Assembly: GCA_003574785.1 (NCBI GenBank)
Contig: QORU01000001.1
Location: forward strand, 310,001 to 374,000
From: Taklimakanibacter deserti
Lineage (GTDB): Bacteria; Pseudomonadota; Alphaproteobacteria; Rhizobiales; Aestuariivirgaceae
Direction of reading: 5' to 3'
Length of the DNA stretch: 64,000 nucleotides
Shown here piece by piece: positions 44,857 to 53,803 of this stretch; positions within the stretch are counted from its first letter, which is position 1, and each line of letters starts with the position of its first letter. The notes under the pieces were generated by a model that saw only the letters and a program-made list of their open reading frames with translations, searched no databases and was not told the DNA's origin. Made by a program: the position numbers and the translations under genes.

Positions 44857-45627
44857 CTAGCTTCCTATGTGAAATGTCTCGGAATGGCCGTCGACCGAGA
44901 TCGCCTGGCCGGTCACCATCTTGGCGGCGGGCGAGGCGAGGAAGAGGCACATATCGGCGATCTCTTCCGGCTTGACGAAGCGCTTGATCGACTGAGCCTG
45001 GACGTACTCCTTGTAGACGAGTTCGGGTGACACGCCGCGGCTCTCGGCTTCTGCCTTCATCACCCGATCCATGCGCGGGCCCTCGACGGCGCCCGGGCAA
45101 ATGGCATTGGCGCGCACATCATAGGGGCCGAGCTCGACGGCGAGCGACTTGGTGAAGCCGATCACCGCCCATTTGGCGGCGGCATAGGGCGTGCGCAGGC
45201 CATAGCCGAAAAGGCCGGCGGTCGATGAGATATTGATGATGGACCCCGAGCGCTGGTCCTTCATGATGGGGGCTGCGCGCCTCGCGCACAGGAACTGCGC
45301 ATCGAGGCAGACGCTCAAGCATTCGCGCCAGTCGTCGAGCTTGAGCTCCTCGACATAGCCGGTCGGCCCCTTGGTGCCGGCATTGTTGACGAGCACGTCG
45401 AGACCATCGAGATCGTCCATGGCATCGTCGAACCACTGGTCGATCGCTTCCTCATCCGTCACATCGAGATGGGTGGCGGCGATCTGCGGATATTTCTCGG
45501 TTGCCTCGCCGAGCGCCCGCTCATCGACATCGCAAATATGCACCTTGGCGCCCGAGTCGGCGAAGGCCTTGGCGATGACCCAGCCTATGCCTGAGCCACC
45601 CGCCGTGATCATGACACGCTGAAGCAT
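44857..45627 (-). CDS. Short-chain dehydrogenase/reductase in the carnitine operon
   Basis: A 256-residue SDR with a TAGGSGIGWVIAK cofactor loop, an NNAG motif (VLVNNAGTKGP) and the catalytic YAAAK preceded by a Ser in NISSTAG. The Asp after beta2 (HICDVDERAL) predicts NAD(H) preference. Likely jobs are interconversion of acetoacetate, released by the cleavage enzyme, with 3-hydroxybutyrate, or oxidation of an alternative stereoisomer; neither is proven. CCGGGAGGACAAA precedes the ATG. It is 2 bases upstream of the acyl-CoA dehydrogenase. Confidence 0.88.
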   Translation of the reverse strand: MLQRVMITAGGSGIGWVIAKAFADSGAKVHICDVDERALGEATEKYPQIAATHLDVTDEEAIDQWFDDAMDDLDGLDVLVNNAGTKGPTGYVEELKLDDWRECLSVCLDAQFLCARRAAPIMKDQRSGSIINISSTAGLFGYGLRTPYAAAKWAVIGFTKSLAVELGPYDVRANAICPGAVEGPRMDRVMKAEAESRGVSPELVYKEYVQAQSIKRFVKPEEIADMCLFLASPAAKMVTGQAISVDGHSETFHIGS

Positions 45628-45647
45628 TTTGTCCTCCCGGTTGGATA

Positions 45648-47192
45648 TCAGCGCTTCTTCTTTCTCGCTGGTTTCTTCCTTGCGGCCGCCTTCTTGGCGA
45701 CGGGCTTCTTCTTGTTGTCCTTCTTGGGCACGCCCATCACCCGGCCGAGCTCGGCAGGGGCTTTGAGCTTCTTGTGCGCGGCCCAGACGGCGAACACGGC
45801 TTCGAAGATGTCCGCGCGCATGGGAACGACCTTGCCCGCCTTCTGGTCGACATGGAGCTGCATGATCTCGTTGGTGGCGACGAGCTCTTGGGTCTTGCCA
45901 TGCAGCATGCGGTGGAAGAGATGCACGCGCTTCTCATCGGCACCGACAAGCTGCGTCTCGATGGTGAAGGGTTCGCCCGCCTTCATCTCGCGATAGTAGT
46001 TGAGATGGGTCTCGGCGGTGAAGAAGGTGAGGCCCGTGGCGCGATAGGCATCGTCATCGCCGATATAGCGCAAGAAGGCATCGAGGCCGTCGCCGAAAGC
46101 CACGAGATAATGAGCATCTTGCATGTGATTGTTGTAGTCGACCCAGGACGTCATGACCGTGCCGTGATGCAGGGCGAGGGGGCCTTCGATCTTGGCGCCC
46201 TTCTTCCATCGCTTGAGCGCCTTGAGCCGGCGTTCTTCCTCGCGCGCCAGCACTAGCCCTGCGCCGACTTTGTGCTGCTTGAAGAGATGCATCATGTCGA
46301 CCAGCACGTCGTTGCGCTTGGCCTCGATCTCGGCGACCGTCAGGCCGCCGGCCTGGGCCTCGCAGCCTTCGACCAAGCGCGTCTCCAATGCGTCGTTCCA
46401 TTTGGGATAGCGCAGATCCGTCCAGGGCAATTCGAGGCTCGGATCGAACTGCTTGATGAAGGCGCGCATGCCACCGGGGCCGCCCGCCGCGTGATAGGTG
46501 AGGAAGGAGCCCATGAAGGCCCAGCGCATGCCGGCCGAATAGACGATCGAGTCGTCGATGTCGGCGGTCGTGCCGATGTCCTTGTCGAGGACATGCAGCG
46601 CCTCGCGCCACAGAGCCTCCTGCAGGCGGTCGCAAATATAGCCGTCGATCTCCTTCTTGAGACGCAGCACATGCATGCCTACGCCCTCGAAATATTTGCC
46701 GGCGCGGTCCATCGCCTCGGGCGATGTCTTCTCGCCGGGGACGGTCTCGACCAAAGGCAGCAAATAGACCGGATTGAAGGGGTGGGCGATGATCACCCGT
46801 TCGGGGTGAGCGCATTCCGATTGCAGCCGGGTCGGCAGGAAGCCCGAGGAGGAGGACGCGATGATGACATCGGGCCGGGCAAAGGAGTCGATCTCCCGGA
46901 ACAGCCTGATCTTCAATTCCTCGCGTTCGGGCGCCGCCTCATGGATGAAGTCAGCTTTCGATGCCATCTCCTTGAGATCGGTGGTGAAACTGAGCTTGCC
47001 CTTCTTCACCTTGGGGGTGTTGAGGAGGCGGATCATCGAGGGCCAGGCGATATCGATGGCGGCCCTGAGCTTGGCTTCGGCGGCGGGCGCCACGTCATAG
47101 GCGATGACGTCATAGCCCCGGATGAGCAGACGCGCGGCCCAGCCCGCGCCAATGAGGCCCGTTCCCGCAATGCCGACGGTCTTGATGGACAT
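45648..47192 (-). CDS. L-carnitine dehydrogenase fused to betainyl-CoA thioesterase
   Basis: A 514-residue bifunctional protein. Residues 1-310 form a 3-hydroxyacyl-CoA-dehydrogenase-like NAD enzyme (GIAGTGLIGAGWAARLL, then SSSSGFLP and IIAHPFNPVYLLPLVE with the catalytic His), matching L-carnitine 3-dehydrogenase. Residues 340-480 form a hotdog thioesterase (MTSWVDYNNHMQDAHYL). The last 25 residues are almost only Lys, Ala, Arg and Pro. It would oxidise carnitine to 3-dehydrocarnitine and, after the cleavage step, release glycine betaine from betainyl-CoA. In Pseudomonas these two activities are on separate proteins (CdhA, CdhB). GGGAGAACATCC precedes the ATG. Confidence 0.9.
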   Translation of the reverse strand: MSIKTVGIAGTGLIGAGWAARLLIRGYDVIAYDVAPAAEAKLRAAIDIAWPSMIRLLNTPKVKKGKLSFTTDLKEMASKADFIHEAAPEREELKIRLFREIDSFARPDVIIASSSSGFLPTRLQSECAHPERVIIAHPFNPVYLLPLVETVPGEKTSPEAMDRAGKYFEGVGMHVLRLKKEIDGYICDRLQEALWREALHVLDKDIGTTADIDDSIVYSAGMRWAFMGSFLTYHAAGGPGGMRAFIKQFDPSLELPWTDLRYPKWNDALETRLVEGCEAQAGGLTVAEIEAKRNDVLVDMMHLFKQHKVGAGLVLAREEERRLKALKRWKKGAKIEGPLALHHGTVMTSWVDYNNHMQDAHYLVAFGDGLDAFLRYIGDDDAYRATGLTFFTAETHLNYYREMKAGEPFTIETQLVGADEKRVHLFHRMLHGKTQELVATNEIMQLHVDQKAGKVVPMRADIFEAVFAVWAAHKKLKAPAELGRVMGVPKKDNKKKPVAKKAAARKKPARKKKR

Positions 47193-47211
47193 GGATGTTC
47201 TCCCGGACCGT

Positions 47212-48102
47212 CTAGCGCTTTTTGAGCTTCAGGATGTCGCGAGCCTCATCGGGACTTGCGACCTTGGAGCCGAGAACCTCGATGATCTTGACGGCGCGCT
47301 CGGTGAGCGTGCCGTTCGAGGCATAGACGCCCTTCTCGAGATAGAGATTGTCCTCGAGGCCGACGCGAACATGGCCGCCCAAGAGGATCGCCTGGGCCAC
47401 CATCGGGAACTGGTTGCGGCCGATGCCGAAGGCGGCCCAGACGGCGTTCTTCGGCAATTCGCCGACCTGATAGGCCATGGTCTGGGTGTTGACCGGCGCG
47501 CCCCAGGGAATGCCGAGGCAGAGCTGGAAGAGCGGCGGATCTTCGATCAGGCCTTCGGCGACGAGCTGCTTGGCGAACCACAGATTGCCGGAATCGAAGA
47601 TCTCCATCTCGGGCTTGACGCCATAGGACTGGATGAGCTTCGCCTGCTCGCGCAACTGCGTCGGCGTCTGCACGACGATGGTGTTGCCGTCGCCGAAATT
47701 GAGCGTGCCGCAATCGAGCGTGCAGATCTCGGGGCGCAGTTCCTTCACATGGAGAAGGCGTTCAACCGGACCGACGAGATCGGTATTGGCCTCGTTGAAC
47801 TGGCGCGGCGTCTCGCCCGAGCCGATCTCGACATCGCCGCCCATGCCGGCGGTCAGATTGATGATCACCGTCTTGTTCTTGGCGCGGATGCGCTCGACCA
47901 CCTCGGCATAGAGCTCGACATTGCGGGCGCCCTTGCCGGTCTTCGGATTGCGCACATGGCAATGGACGACGGCAGCGCCGGCGTCGGCCGCCTCCAGCGC
48001 CGCATTGGCGATCTGCTCCGGGGTGACCGGAATGGCCGGATGCTTGCCGACCGTGTCGCCCGCACCGGTCACGGCGCATGTGATGATGACTTTCGGATTC
48101 AT
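47212..48102 (-). CDS. 3-Dehydrocarnitine cleavage enzyme (BKACE family)
   Basis: A 296-residue beta-keto acid cleavage enzyme (former DUF849). The zinc motif [12 protein letters not shown] lies near residue 45, with NLTAGMGGD and the [12 protein letters not shown] helix later. These TIM-barrel enzymes condense a beta-keto acid with acetyl-CoA; with dehydrocarnitine the products are betainyl-CoA and acetoacetate. Assignment to dehydrocarnitine rests on the adjacent carnitine dehydrogenase-thioesterase and the divergent CdhR-like regulator. It is the first gene of the operon, with CTGGGAGGACAG before the ATG. Confidence 0.9.
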   Translation of the reverse strand: MNPKVIITCAVTGAGDTVGKHPAIPVTPEQIANAALEAADAGAAVVHCHVRNPKTGKGARNVELYAEVVERIRAKNKTVIINLTAGMGGDVEIGSGETPRQFNEANTDLVGPVERLLHVKELRPEICTLDCGTLNFGDGNTIVVQTPTQLREQAKLIQSYGVKPEMEIFDSGNLWFAKQLVAEGLIEDPPLFQLCLGIPWGAPVNTQTMAYQVGELPKNAVWAAFGIGRNQFPMVAQAILLGGHVRVGLEDNLYLEKGVYASNGTLTERAVKIIEVLGSKVASPDEARDILKLKKR

Positions 48103-48168
48103 TCTGTCTGTCCTCCCAGGAAATGTCGGGCGGCAGACTAGGATCGGATTCTCGAAGGTATTTGACTT

Positions 48169-48198
48169 TTTTCGCCATCTGATTGAGAATTATCGCCA
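48169..48198. promoter_or_regulatory. Direct-repeat operator candidate for the CdhR-like regulator
   Basis: In the 98-base gap between the divergent cleavage-enzyme and regulator genes, TTTTCGCCA (48169) and TTATCGCCA (48190) repeat 21 bases apart, two helical turns, in the same orientation. AraC-family proteins typically bind such direct repeats. The second copy ends 2 bases before the regulator start codon, which would suit autorepression. Binding is inferred. Confidence 0.5.
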
Positions 48199-48200
48199 AT

Positions 48201-49142
48201 ATGCCCCGCGACATCGCCTTCCTGCTCATCCCGCGCTTTTCCATGATCGCGCTGTTCTCGGCGCTCGAGCCCTTGCGGGTCGCCAACCGCTTTGCCGGCG
48301 AGGCCTTTTCCTGGCGCTTCGTGTCGATGGATGGCGAAGCGGTCGCGGCCTCGAACGGCATACCGGTCTCGGTCACCGCCGGCATCGATGCCATCGGGCG
48401 GCCCGATGTCGCGATCGCCTGCGCTTCCTATGACCAGGAAGCCGGCATGACGCGCGCCGTCTTCAACGAACTGCGCCGGCTCGCCCGCAACGGCACGCTT
48501 CTGGGCGGTGTCGATACCGGCGCCTTCCTGCTCGCGGGCGCAGGGGTGCTCGACGGCCATCGCGCCACCGCCCATTGGGAGACCTTGCCGGCCTTCCGCG
48601 AGAGCTATCCCGAGATCGACGTGGCCGAGGCGACCTATGTCATCGACCGCGGTCGCATGACCGCCTCGGGCGGCGCTGCCCCCCTCGACATGATGCTCGA
48701 CTGGCTGGGCGCCATCGAAAGCGAGAAGCTGGCGCAGAAAGTGGCGGACACGCTCGTCCATACCCGCCATCTCAATCACCCGGGCGAGGCCCGCGTGCCG
48801 GCGGGCTCGCGCTACGCCATCGACGATCCGCGTCTCGTCAAGGCCATCAGGCTGATGGAGGAGCATGTGGAAGACAGGCTGACGCTCGAGGACGTGGCGC
48901 GGACGGTCGAGATTTCCGGCCGGCAGCTCGAGCGCCTGTTCCACCAGCATCTGCAGATGACGCCGGTCGGCTTCTACCGGCAATTGCGCCTCGAGCGCGC
49001 CCATCGTTTGCTCGCCTATTCGCGCCTCACTGTGCGCGACGTGGCGCTCGCCACCGGCTTTTCGACGCTCGCCGAATTCTCCCGCGCCTTCAAGGGACGC
49101 TATGGCAGACCCCCCAGCCATGCCAGGCAGCTCGTGTCATGA
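48201..49142 (+). CDS. cdhR: GATase1-like/AraC-family activator (CdhR-like)
   Basis: A 313-residue regulator. Residues 1-190 form a DJ-1/PfpI (class I GATase-like) ligand domain (DIAFLLIPRFSMIALFSALE, then VDTGAFLLAGAGVLDGHRAT). Residues 210-313 are a double AraC helix-turn-helix (LTLEDVARTVEISGRQLERL and VRDVALATGFSTLAEFSRAF). This layout is that of CdhR, GbdR and SouR, activators of carnitine, betaine and sarcosine catabolism. Divergence from the carnitine operon makes CdhR the best name; the ligand is presumably carnitine. ATG at 48201 is used; an in-frame TTG lies 18 bases upstream. Confidence 0.88.
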   Translation: MPRDIAFLLIPRFSMIALFSALEPLRVANRFAGEAFSWRFVSMDGEAVAASNGIPVSVTAGIDAIGRPDVAIACASYDQEAGMTRAVFNELRRLARNGTLLGGVDTGAFLLAGAGVLDGHRATAHWETLPAFRESYPEIDVAEATYVIDRGRMTASGGAAPLDMMLDWLGAIESEKLAQKVADTLVHTRHLNHPGEARVPAGSRYAIDDPRLVKAIRLMEEHVEDRLTLEDVARTVEISGRQLERLFHQHLQMTPVGFYRQLRLERAHRLLAYSRLTVRDVALATGFSTLAEFSRAFKGRYGRPPSHARQLVS

Positions 49143-49179
49143 AGCGCCGGTGAAGAGGCCTGCACATTCGAGACTACGC

Positions 49180-49788
49180 TCAGCGTGAAGAAAGCGCCGC
49201 CTGCCACTCCTTGATGGCGTCGAGAGGCCAGAGCAGCATGATGATGTTGAGGGTGAGATTGTCGCGGATCATGAAGCCGGTGAACAATTCGAAGCCGATC
49301 GCCAGCGCCACGGTGACCCAGACCGGAGCCTTCGCGGCGATGAAGAAGCCCACCACCATCGCCAGGATGTCGCAAATCGAATTGAGCACGCTGTCGCCAT
49401 AGTAGTCGAGCGAGATCGTCGCCTCGCGATAGCGCTCGATGATGAAATCGGTGTTCTCGAAGATCTCCCAGGCGCCCTCGACGAGAATGGCGAGGCACAA
49501 GCGCAGACCCAGCGGCCAGCGCCGGCCGATGAGCCACAATAGTCCGTAGAAGATGAAACCGTGGATGAGATGGGAGGGGGTGTACCAGTCGCTGATGTGC
49601 TGGGAATTCTCCGAGCTCATCACCACGCCATGCCAGAGCTTTACATAGCCGCATTTGCAAATGGGCTCGCGGCCCATGGCGAGGAGGATGACAGCGCAGG
49701 CCACAATCAGGGCCGCCGCTGCGATCCAATAGGTCGTCTGGCGCCCGGACCGGCTAGGGATCGTCATATCCGTCATAACCGGCCCCAT
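49180..49788 (-). CDS. DUF2585 family membrane protein
   Basis: A protein of about 202 residues with five to six hydrophobic helices ([20 protein letters not shown] first) and the family hallmarks [35 protein letters not shown] and [19 protein letters not shown]. It matches the UPF0314/DUF2585 family of alphaproteobacterial membrane proteins with unknown function; conserved Cys-x-Cys and His residues could bind metal. Three ATGs (49788, 49776, 49767) are possible starts with little to choose between them. Convergent with the cdhR-like gene. Confidence 0.8.
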   Translation of the reverse strand: MGPVMTDMTIPSRSGRQTTYWIAAAALIVACAVILLAMGREPICKCGYVKLWHGVVMSSENSQHISDWYTPSHLIHGFIFYGLLWLIGRRWPLGLRLCLAILVEGAWEIFENTDFIIERYREATISLDYYGDSVLNSICDILAMVVGFFIAAKAPVWVTVALAIGFELFTGFMIRDNLTLNIIMLLWPLDAIKEWQAALSSR

Positions 49789-49879
49789 ACTGCCTGATTC
49801 GGCGGCATTCAACCCTGCGGTGTCCGCCTTGGGCGAAAGAATACGGCCGCGTCGCCACGGCCGTTTCATGAGGGCGCAA

Positions 49880-50131
49880 TTACTGGCTTCGCGACGGGAG
49901 CGACTTCATGATCCCCTGGCTCGGGGGCTCCGGCTGTGGATTGAGGCCTTTGGCGAGGGCCGGGTTCTCGAACTTGACACCCTGGGCCACCTTGGCGGTC
50001 ACGATATCGTATTTGGGCACATATTTATGGGCGAGCGTGGGGCTGACGCTCGCTTGAGTGGTCGGCTGCGCCGTTGCCGCCTGGGCCGAGAGACCCAGGG
50101 CCAAAGCGGCGATGATCGAAAGTGACTTCAT
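49880..50131 (-). CDS. Small secreted protein, unknown
   Basis: An 83-residue protein with a signal peptide ([20 protein letters not shown], cleaved near AQA or TAQ). The short mature part ([20 protein letters not shown] and a Pro-rich [10 protein letters not shown]) lacks recognisable domains and cysteines. GGAGCTCTGTTC precedes the ATG at 50131. It may be an envelope peptide; no function can be offered. Confidence 0.5.
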   Translation of the reverse strand: MKSLSIIAALALGLSAQAATAQPTTQASVSPTLAHKYVPKYDIVTAKVAQGVKFENPALAKGLNPQPEPPSQGIMKSLPSRSQ

Positions 50132-50274
50132 GAACAGAGCTCCGGTTGATGGGTCGGTGTTGTATGCCTCAACGCTGCCCAACATGCCGCGCTCCGGCTG
50201 AATCCGGCTTGAAACGCCCATTCATTCCCAATTCAATCTCATGTCAGGATCTTGTCCGGACCGTGGCCAGGACC

Positions 50275-50712
50275 TCATGCATCCGCCGCCGGGGCCGCGA
50301 CCAGCTGGCAGCCGACGATCTTCCAGGAGCCGTCCGGCTGGCGCTGCATGGCGTAAAGGGCGGTCCAGGCCTTGCCGTTCACATCGATGATGGTGACGTG
50401 CTGGGTCGGCGCCCCGCCCATCTCATTGCCGATTCGGCCGAAGGAATAGGACTGCCGGCGGTAGATCGGCGGATAGCCCTTCTGGACCATGGACATGAAT
50501 ATCTCTGGGGAAGGAAACAGACGTTTGATGGCCGGGGCGGCAAATCCATAGGCCGCGGCTCCGTCATCGGCATTGAAGGCGCTGAGCTGGTCGGTGATGA
50601 TGCGCTGGAATTCCTGGGCTTCGGCCTCGCTGACGGCCTGCGCGGACAGGGCGCCGGGAAAGGCGAGCAGGGCCAATAGGCCCAAGGCGAAAAGGGTCAG
50701 TCTGCGGGTCAT
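50275..50712 (-). CDS. DUF4864 domain-containing secreted protein
   Basis: A 145-residue exported protein. The signal peptide (residues 1-24, LFALGLLALLAFPGALSAQA) is followed by an NTF2-like DUF4864 domain: IITDQLSAFNADDGAAAYGF, AAPAIKRLFPSPEIFMSMV and the closing DGSWKIVGCQLV. The fold suggests a small ligand pocket; function is unknown. It is isolated, divergent from the molybdenum hydroxylase genes across a 224-base gap. Confidence 0.82.
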   Translation of the reverse strand: MTRRLTLFALGLLALLAFPGALSAQAVSEAEAQEFQRIITDQLSAFNADDGAAAYGFAAPAIKRLFPSPEIFMSMVQKGYPPIYRRQSYSFGRIGNEMGGAPTQHVTIIDVNGKAWTALYAMQRQPDGSWKIVGCQLVAAPAADA

Positions 50713-50936
50713 GGCGAGCCTCCATCCAGGTCTTACGCACTGCTGACACCGGTGGTTTCAGATACCCATTATCGCACAAAATGCCTGCCGATTCAGTCTA
50801 GTGTACTTTGGTCGCTATTGGTTATCGCTTGACCCTTTCGCGGCAGCGCGCAAGGATGCGCGCGGCGAAGATATGTGATCCGCGCCCAATAATGCGCCAT
50901 GTCTGGGGTCGCGCGATCTCTCGGGAGGAAGCGTCG

Positions 50937-51401
50937 ATGTCTGCGATTTCCATGAAAGTGAACGGAAAAGCTGTGTGCGGGCCGGTCGAACCGCGCACGC
51001 TTTTGGTAGAATTCCTGCGCGAGACTCTGGGGCTGACCGGCACGCATGTAGGCTGCGATACCAGCCAGTGCGGCGCCTGTGTCGTGCATGTGAACGGCCG
51101 GGCGATCAAGTCCTGCACGGCACTCGCCATCGCCTGCGACGGCGCCGATGTGACGACGGTCGAAGGCCTCGCCAAGAACGGCAAGCTGCATCCGATGCAG
51201 GAGGCGTTCCGCGAGCATCATGGGCTGCAATGCGGCTTCTGCACGCCGGGCATGCTGATGGCCGCGGTCGATCTGGTGAAGCGCAAGGGCAAGAAGCTCG
51301 ACGAAGAGACCATCCGGCATGAGCTCGAAGGCAATATCTGCCGCTGCACCGGCTACCACAATATCGTCAAGGCCATCCAGGCCGGCGCCGAGAACATGTA
51401 A
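50937..51401 (+). CDS. Molybdenum hydroxylase 2Fe-2S subunit (CoxS-like)
   Basis: A 154-residue electron-transfer subunit of xanthine dehydrogenase/CO dehydrogenase-type enzymes. The plant-ferredoxin cluster motif is [16 protein letters not shown] with a further Cys in SCTALA. The C-terminal helical domain holds the second cluster (CGFCTPGM and [11 protein letters not shown]). It passes electrons from the Mo site to FAD. GGGAGGAAGCGTCG precedes the ATG. First gene of the S-L-M operon; the large subunit follows after 26 bases. Confidence 0.93.
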   Translation: MSAISMKVNGKAVCGPVEPRTLLVEFLRETLGLTGTHVGCDTSQCGACVVHVNGRAIKSCTALAIACDGADVTTVEGLAKNGKLHPMQEAFREHHGLQCGFCTPGMLMAAVDLVKRKGKKLDEETIRHELEGNICRCTGYHNIVKAIQAGAENM

Positions 51402-51427
51402 GCGCTGAGACGAGGGAGGATCATCAT

Positions 51428-53791
51428 ATGAGTGACACCGGAATCGGCGCCCGCGTGAAGCGCAAGGAAGACCACCGTTTCATCACCGGCAAGGGCCAGT
51501 ATACCGACGACATCAACCTCAAGGACCAGACCTACGCCTATTTCGTGCGCAGCCCCCATGCGCATGCCACGATCAAGTCGATCAAGGTGCCGAAATGGAA
51601 GCCGGAAGAGGGCGTCGTCGCCGTCTTCACCGGCGATCATGTGGCCGAGGACAAGATCGGTGGCCTGATTTGCGGCTGGATGATCCATTCCAAGGACGGC
51701 TCGCCCATGAAAGCGGGCCCGCATCCGATCCTGGCGCTAGGCAAGGTGCGCTATGTCGGCGATCACGTCGCCGTCGTCATTGCCGAAAGCAAGGAGCAGG
51801 CGAAGGCTGCGGCCGCCAAGGTCAATGTGAGCTATGACGTGCTGCCGCATGTCGTCGATGCGGCCAAGGCGACGAAGTCCAAGGCGCAGATCCATGACGT
51901 GGCACCCGACAACACCGTCTATGAATGGTCATTGGGCGACAAGGCGGCGACCGAGGCCGCTTTCCAGCGCGCCCATCACGTGACCAAGCTCGATCTCGTC
52001 AACAACCGGCTCATCCCCAATGCGATGGAGCCGCGCGCCGCTATCGGCTCATATGATGCCGGCAACGACCATTATACGCTCTATACCACGAGCCAGAATC
52101 CGCATGTGGCGCGACTCGTGATCTCGGCCTTCCATGGCATCGCGCCCGAGCACAAATTGCGCGTCATCGCCCCCGATGTCGGCGGCGGCTTCGGCTCTAA
52201 GATCTTCATCTATGCCGAGGAAGTCGTCTGCACATGGGCGTCGAAGCGCATCGGCGGGCGGCCGGTGAAATGGACGGCGGAGCGCACCGAAAGCTTCCTC
52301 GCCGACGCGCATGGCCGCGATCACGTGACCCATGCCGAGCTCGCGATGGATGAGCAGGGCCACATACTGGGGCTCAAGTGCCACACGATCGCCGGCATGG
52401 GCGCCTATCTCTCGACCTTCGCTTCCTGCGTGCCGACCTATCTCTATGCGACGCTGCTCTCCGGCCAATATGCCATCCCCTCGATCTATGCCGAGGTGGA
52501 CGCGGTCTATACCAATACGGCGCCCGTCGATGCCTATCGCGGCGCCGGCCGGCCGGAAGCGACCTATGTTGTCGAGCGCATCGTCGAGACGGCGGCGCGC
52601 GAGATGAAGATCGATCCGGCGGAATTCCGCCGCCGCAACTTCGTAAAATCCTTCCCGCATCAGACGCCGGTCATCATGACCTATGATGCGGGCGACTATG
52701 ACGCCTCGCTCGAAAAGGCGCTCGAAATTGCCGATTACAAGGGCTTTGGCGAGCGCAAGGCGGCGGCGGCCAAGAAAGGCAAATTGCGCGGCATCGGCTT
52801 CGCCAACTACATCGAAGCCTGCGGCATCGCGCCCTCGGCGGCGGTGGGATCGCTCGGCGCCGGCGTCGGCTTGTGGGAATCGGCCGAAGTCCGGGTCAAT
52901 CCGGTCGGCACGGTCGAGATCCTGACCGGCTCGCACAGCCATGGCCAGGGCCATGAGACGACCTTCGCCCAGCTCGTCTCCGACCGGCTCGGCATCGACA
53001 TCAACACCGTCTCGATCGTCCATGGCGACACCGACAAGGTGCAGTTCGGCATGGGCACTTATGGCTCGCGCTCTGGTGCGGTCGGCATGACGGCGATCGC
53101 TAAGGCGCTCGACAAGGTCGAGGCCAAGGCGAAGAAGGTCGCCGCCCATGTCATGGAAGCGGCCGAAGGCGACATCGAGTTCAAGAATGGCACCTTCTCG
53201 GTCAAGGGCACCGACAAGAAGATGGCCTTCGGCGAGGTGGCGCTCGCGGCCTATGTGGCGCACAAATTCCCGACCTCCGAGATCGAGCCGGGCCTCAAGG
53301 AAAGCGCCTTCCACGATCCGACCAACTTCACCTTCCCGGCCGGCTGCCATATCTGCGAGGTCGAGATCGACCGCGATACCGGCGTCACCGAGATCGTGAA
53401 CTGGACGGCGGTCGACGATTTCGGCACCGTCATCAACCCGATGATCGTCGAAGGCCAGGTGCATGGCGGCATCACGCAAGGTGTCGGCCAGGCGCTGACC
53501 GAGAACTGCGTCTATGACTCGGATTCGGGCCAGCTCATCACCGGATCCTTCATGGATTACTGCATGCCGCGCGCCACCGATGTGCCGTCCTTCAAGCTCG
53601 GCTTCACCGAGACCAAATGCCCGTCCAATCCTCTGGGCATGAAGGGCTGCGGCGAAGCGGGCGCGATCGCGGCACCGGCGGCGGTGATGAATGCCGTCAC
53701 CGATGCCTTGGGCGTCAAGGACCTGGCGATGCCGGCAAGCCCGCACACGGTCTGGAAGACGCTGCACGCCACGAAGATGGCCGCGGAATAA
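51428..53791 (+). CDS. Molybdenum hydroxylase large subunit (CoxL-like, AYRGAGR type)
   Basis: A 787-residue molybdopterin-cytosine-dinucleotide-binding catalytic subunit. The active-site loop reads VDAYRGAGRPEATY, the form II pattern, not the AYxCSFR of true CO-oxidising form I CoxL, which carries the Cu-binding Cys. GGGFGSKIF and the catalytic glutamate in GCGEAGAIAAPA are present, as is HGDTDKVQFGMGTYGSR. The enzyme therefore hydroxylates a substrate that is probably organic, perhaps an N-heterocycle or aldehyde; CO oxidation is not supported. GGGAGGATCATCAT precedes the ATG. Confidence 0.92.
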   Translation: MSDTGIGARVKRKEDHRFITGKGQYTDDINLKDQTYAYFVRSPHAHATIKSIKVPKWKPEEGVVAVFTGDHVAEDKIGGLICGWMIHSKDGSPMKAGPHPILALGKVRYVGDHVAVVIAESKEQAKAAAAKVNVSYDVLPHVVDAAKATKSKAQIHDVAPDNTVYEWSLGDKAATEAAFQRAHHVTKLDLVNNRLIPNAMEPRAAIGSYDAGNDHYTLYTTSQNPHVARLVISAFHGIAPEHKLRVIAPDVGGGFGSKIFIYAEEVVCTWASKRIGGRPVKWTAERTESFLADAHGRDHVTHAELAMDEQGHILGLKCHTIAGMGAYLSTFASCVPTYLYATLLSGQYAIPSIYAEVDAVYTNTAPVDAYRGAGRPEATYVVERIVETAAREMKIDPAEFRRRNFVKSFPHQTPVIMTYDAGDYDASLEKALEIADYKGFGERKAAAAKKGKLRGIGFANYIEACGIAPSAAVGSLGAGVGLWESAEVRVNPVGTVEILTGSHSHGQGHETTFAQLVSDRLGIDINTVSIVHGDTDKVQFGMGTYGSRSGAVGMTAIAKALDKVEAKAKKVAAHVMEAAEGDIEFKNGTFSVKGTDKKMAFGEVALAAYVAHKFPTSEIEPGLKESAFHDPTNFTFPAGCHICEVEIDRDTGVTEIVNWTAVDDFGTVINPMIVEGQVHGGITQGVGQALTENCVYDSDSGQLITGSFMDYCMPRATDVPSFKLGFTETKCPSNPLGMKGCGEAGAIAAPAAVMNAVTDALGVKDLAMPASPHTVWKTLHATKMAAE

Positions 53792-53803
53792 GGGAGGCGA
53801 CAT

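Noticed and set aside
51428..53791. Calling the large subunit a true carbon monoxide dehydrogenase
   Set aside because: The active-site loop is AYRGAGR, lacking the Cys and SFR of the Cu-Mo enzyme, so CO oxidation is not supported.
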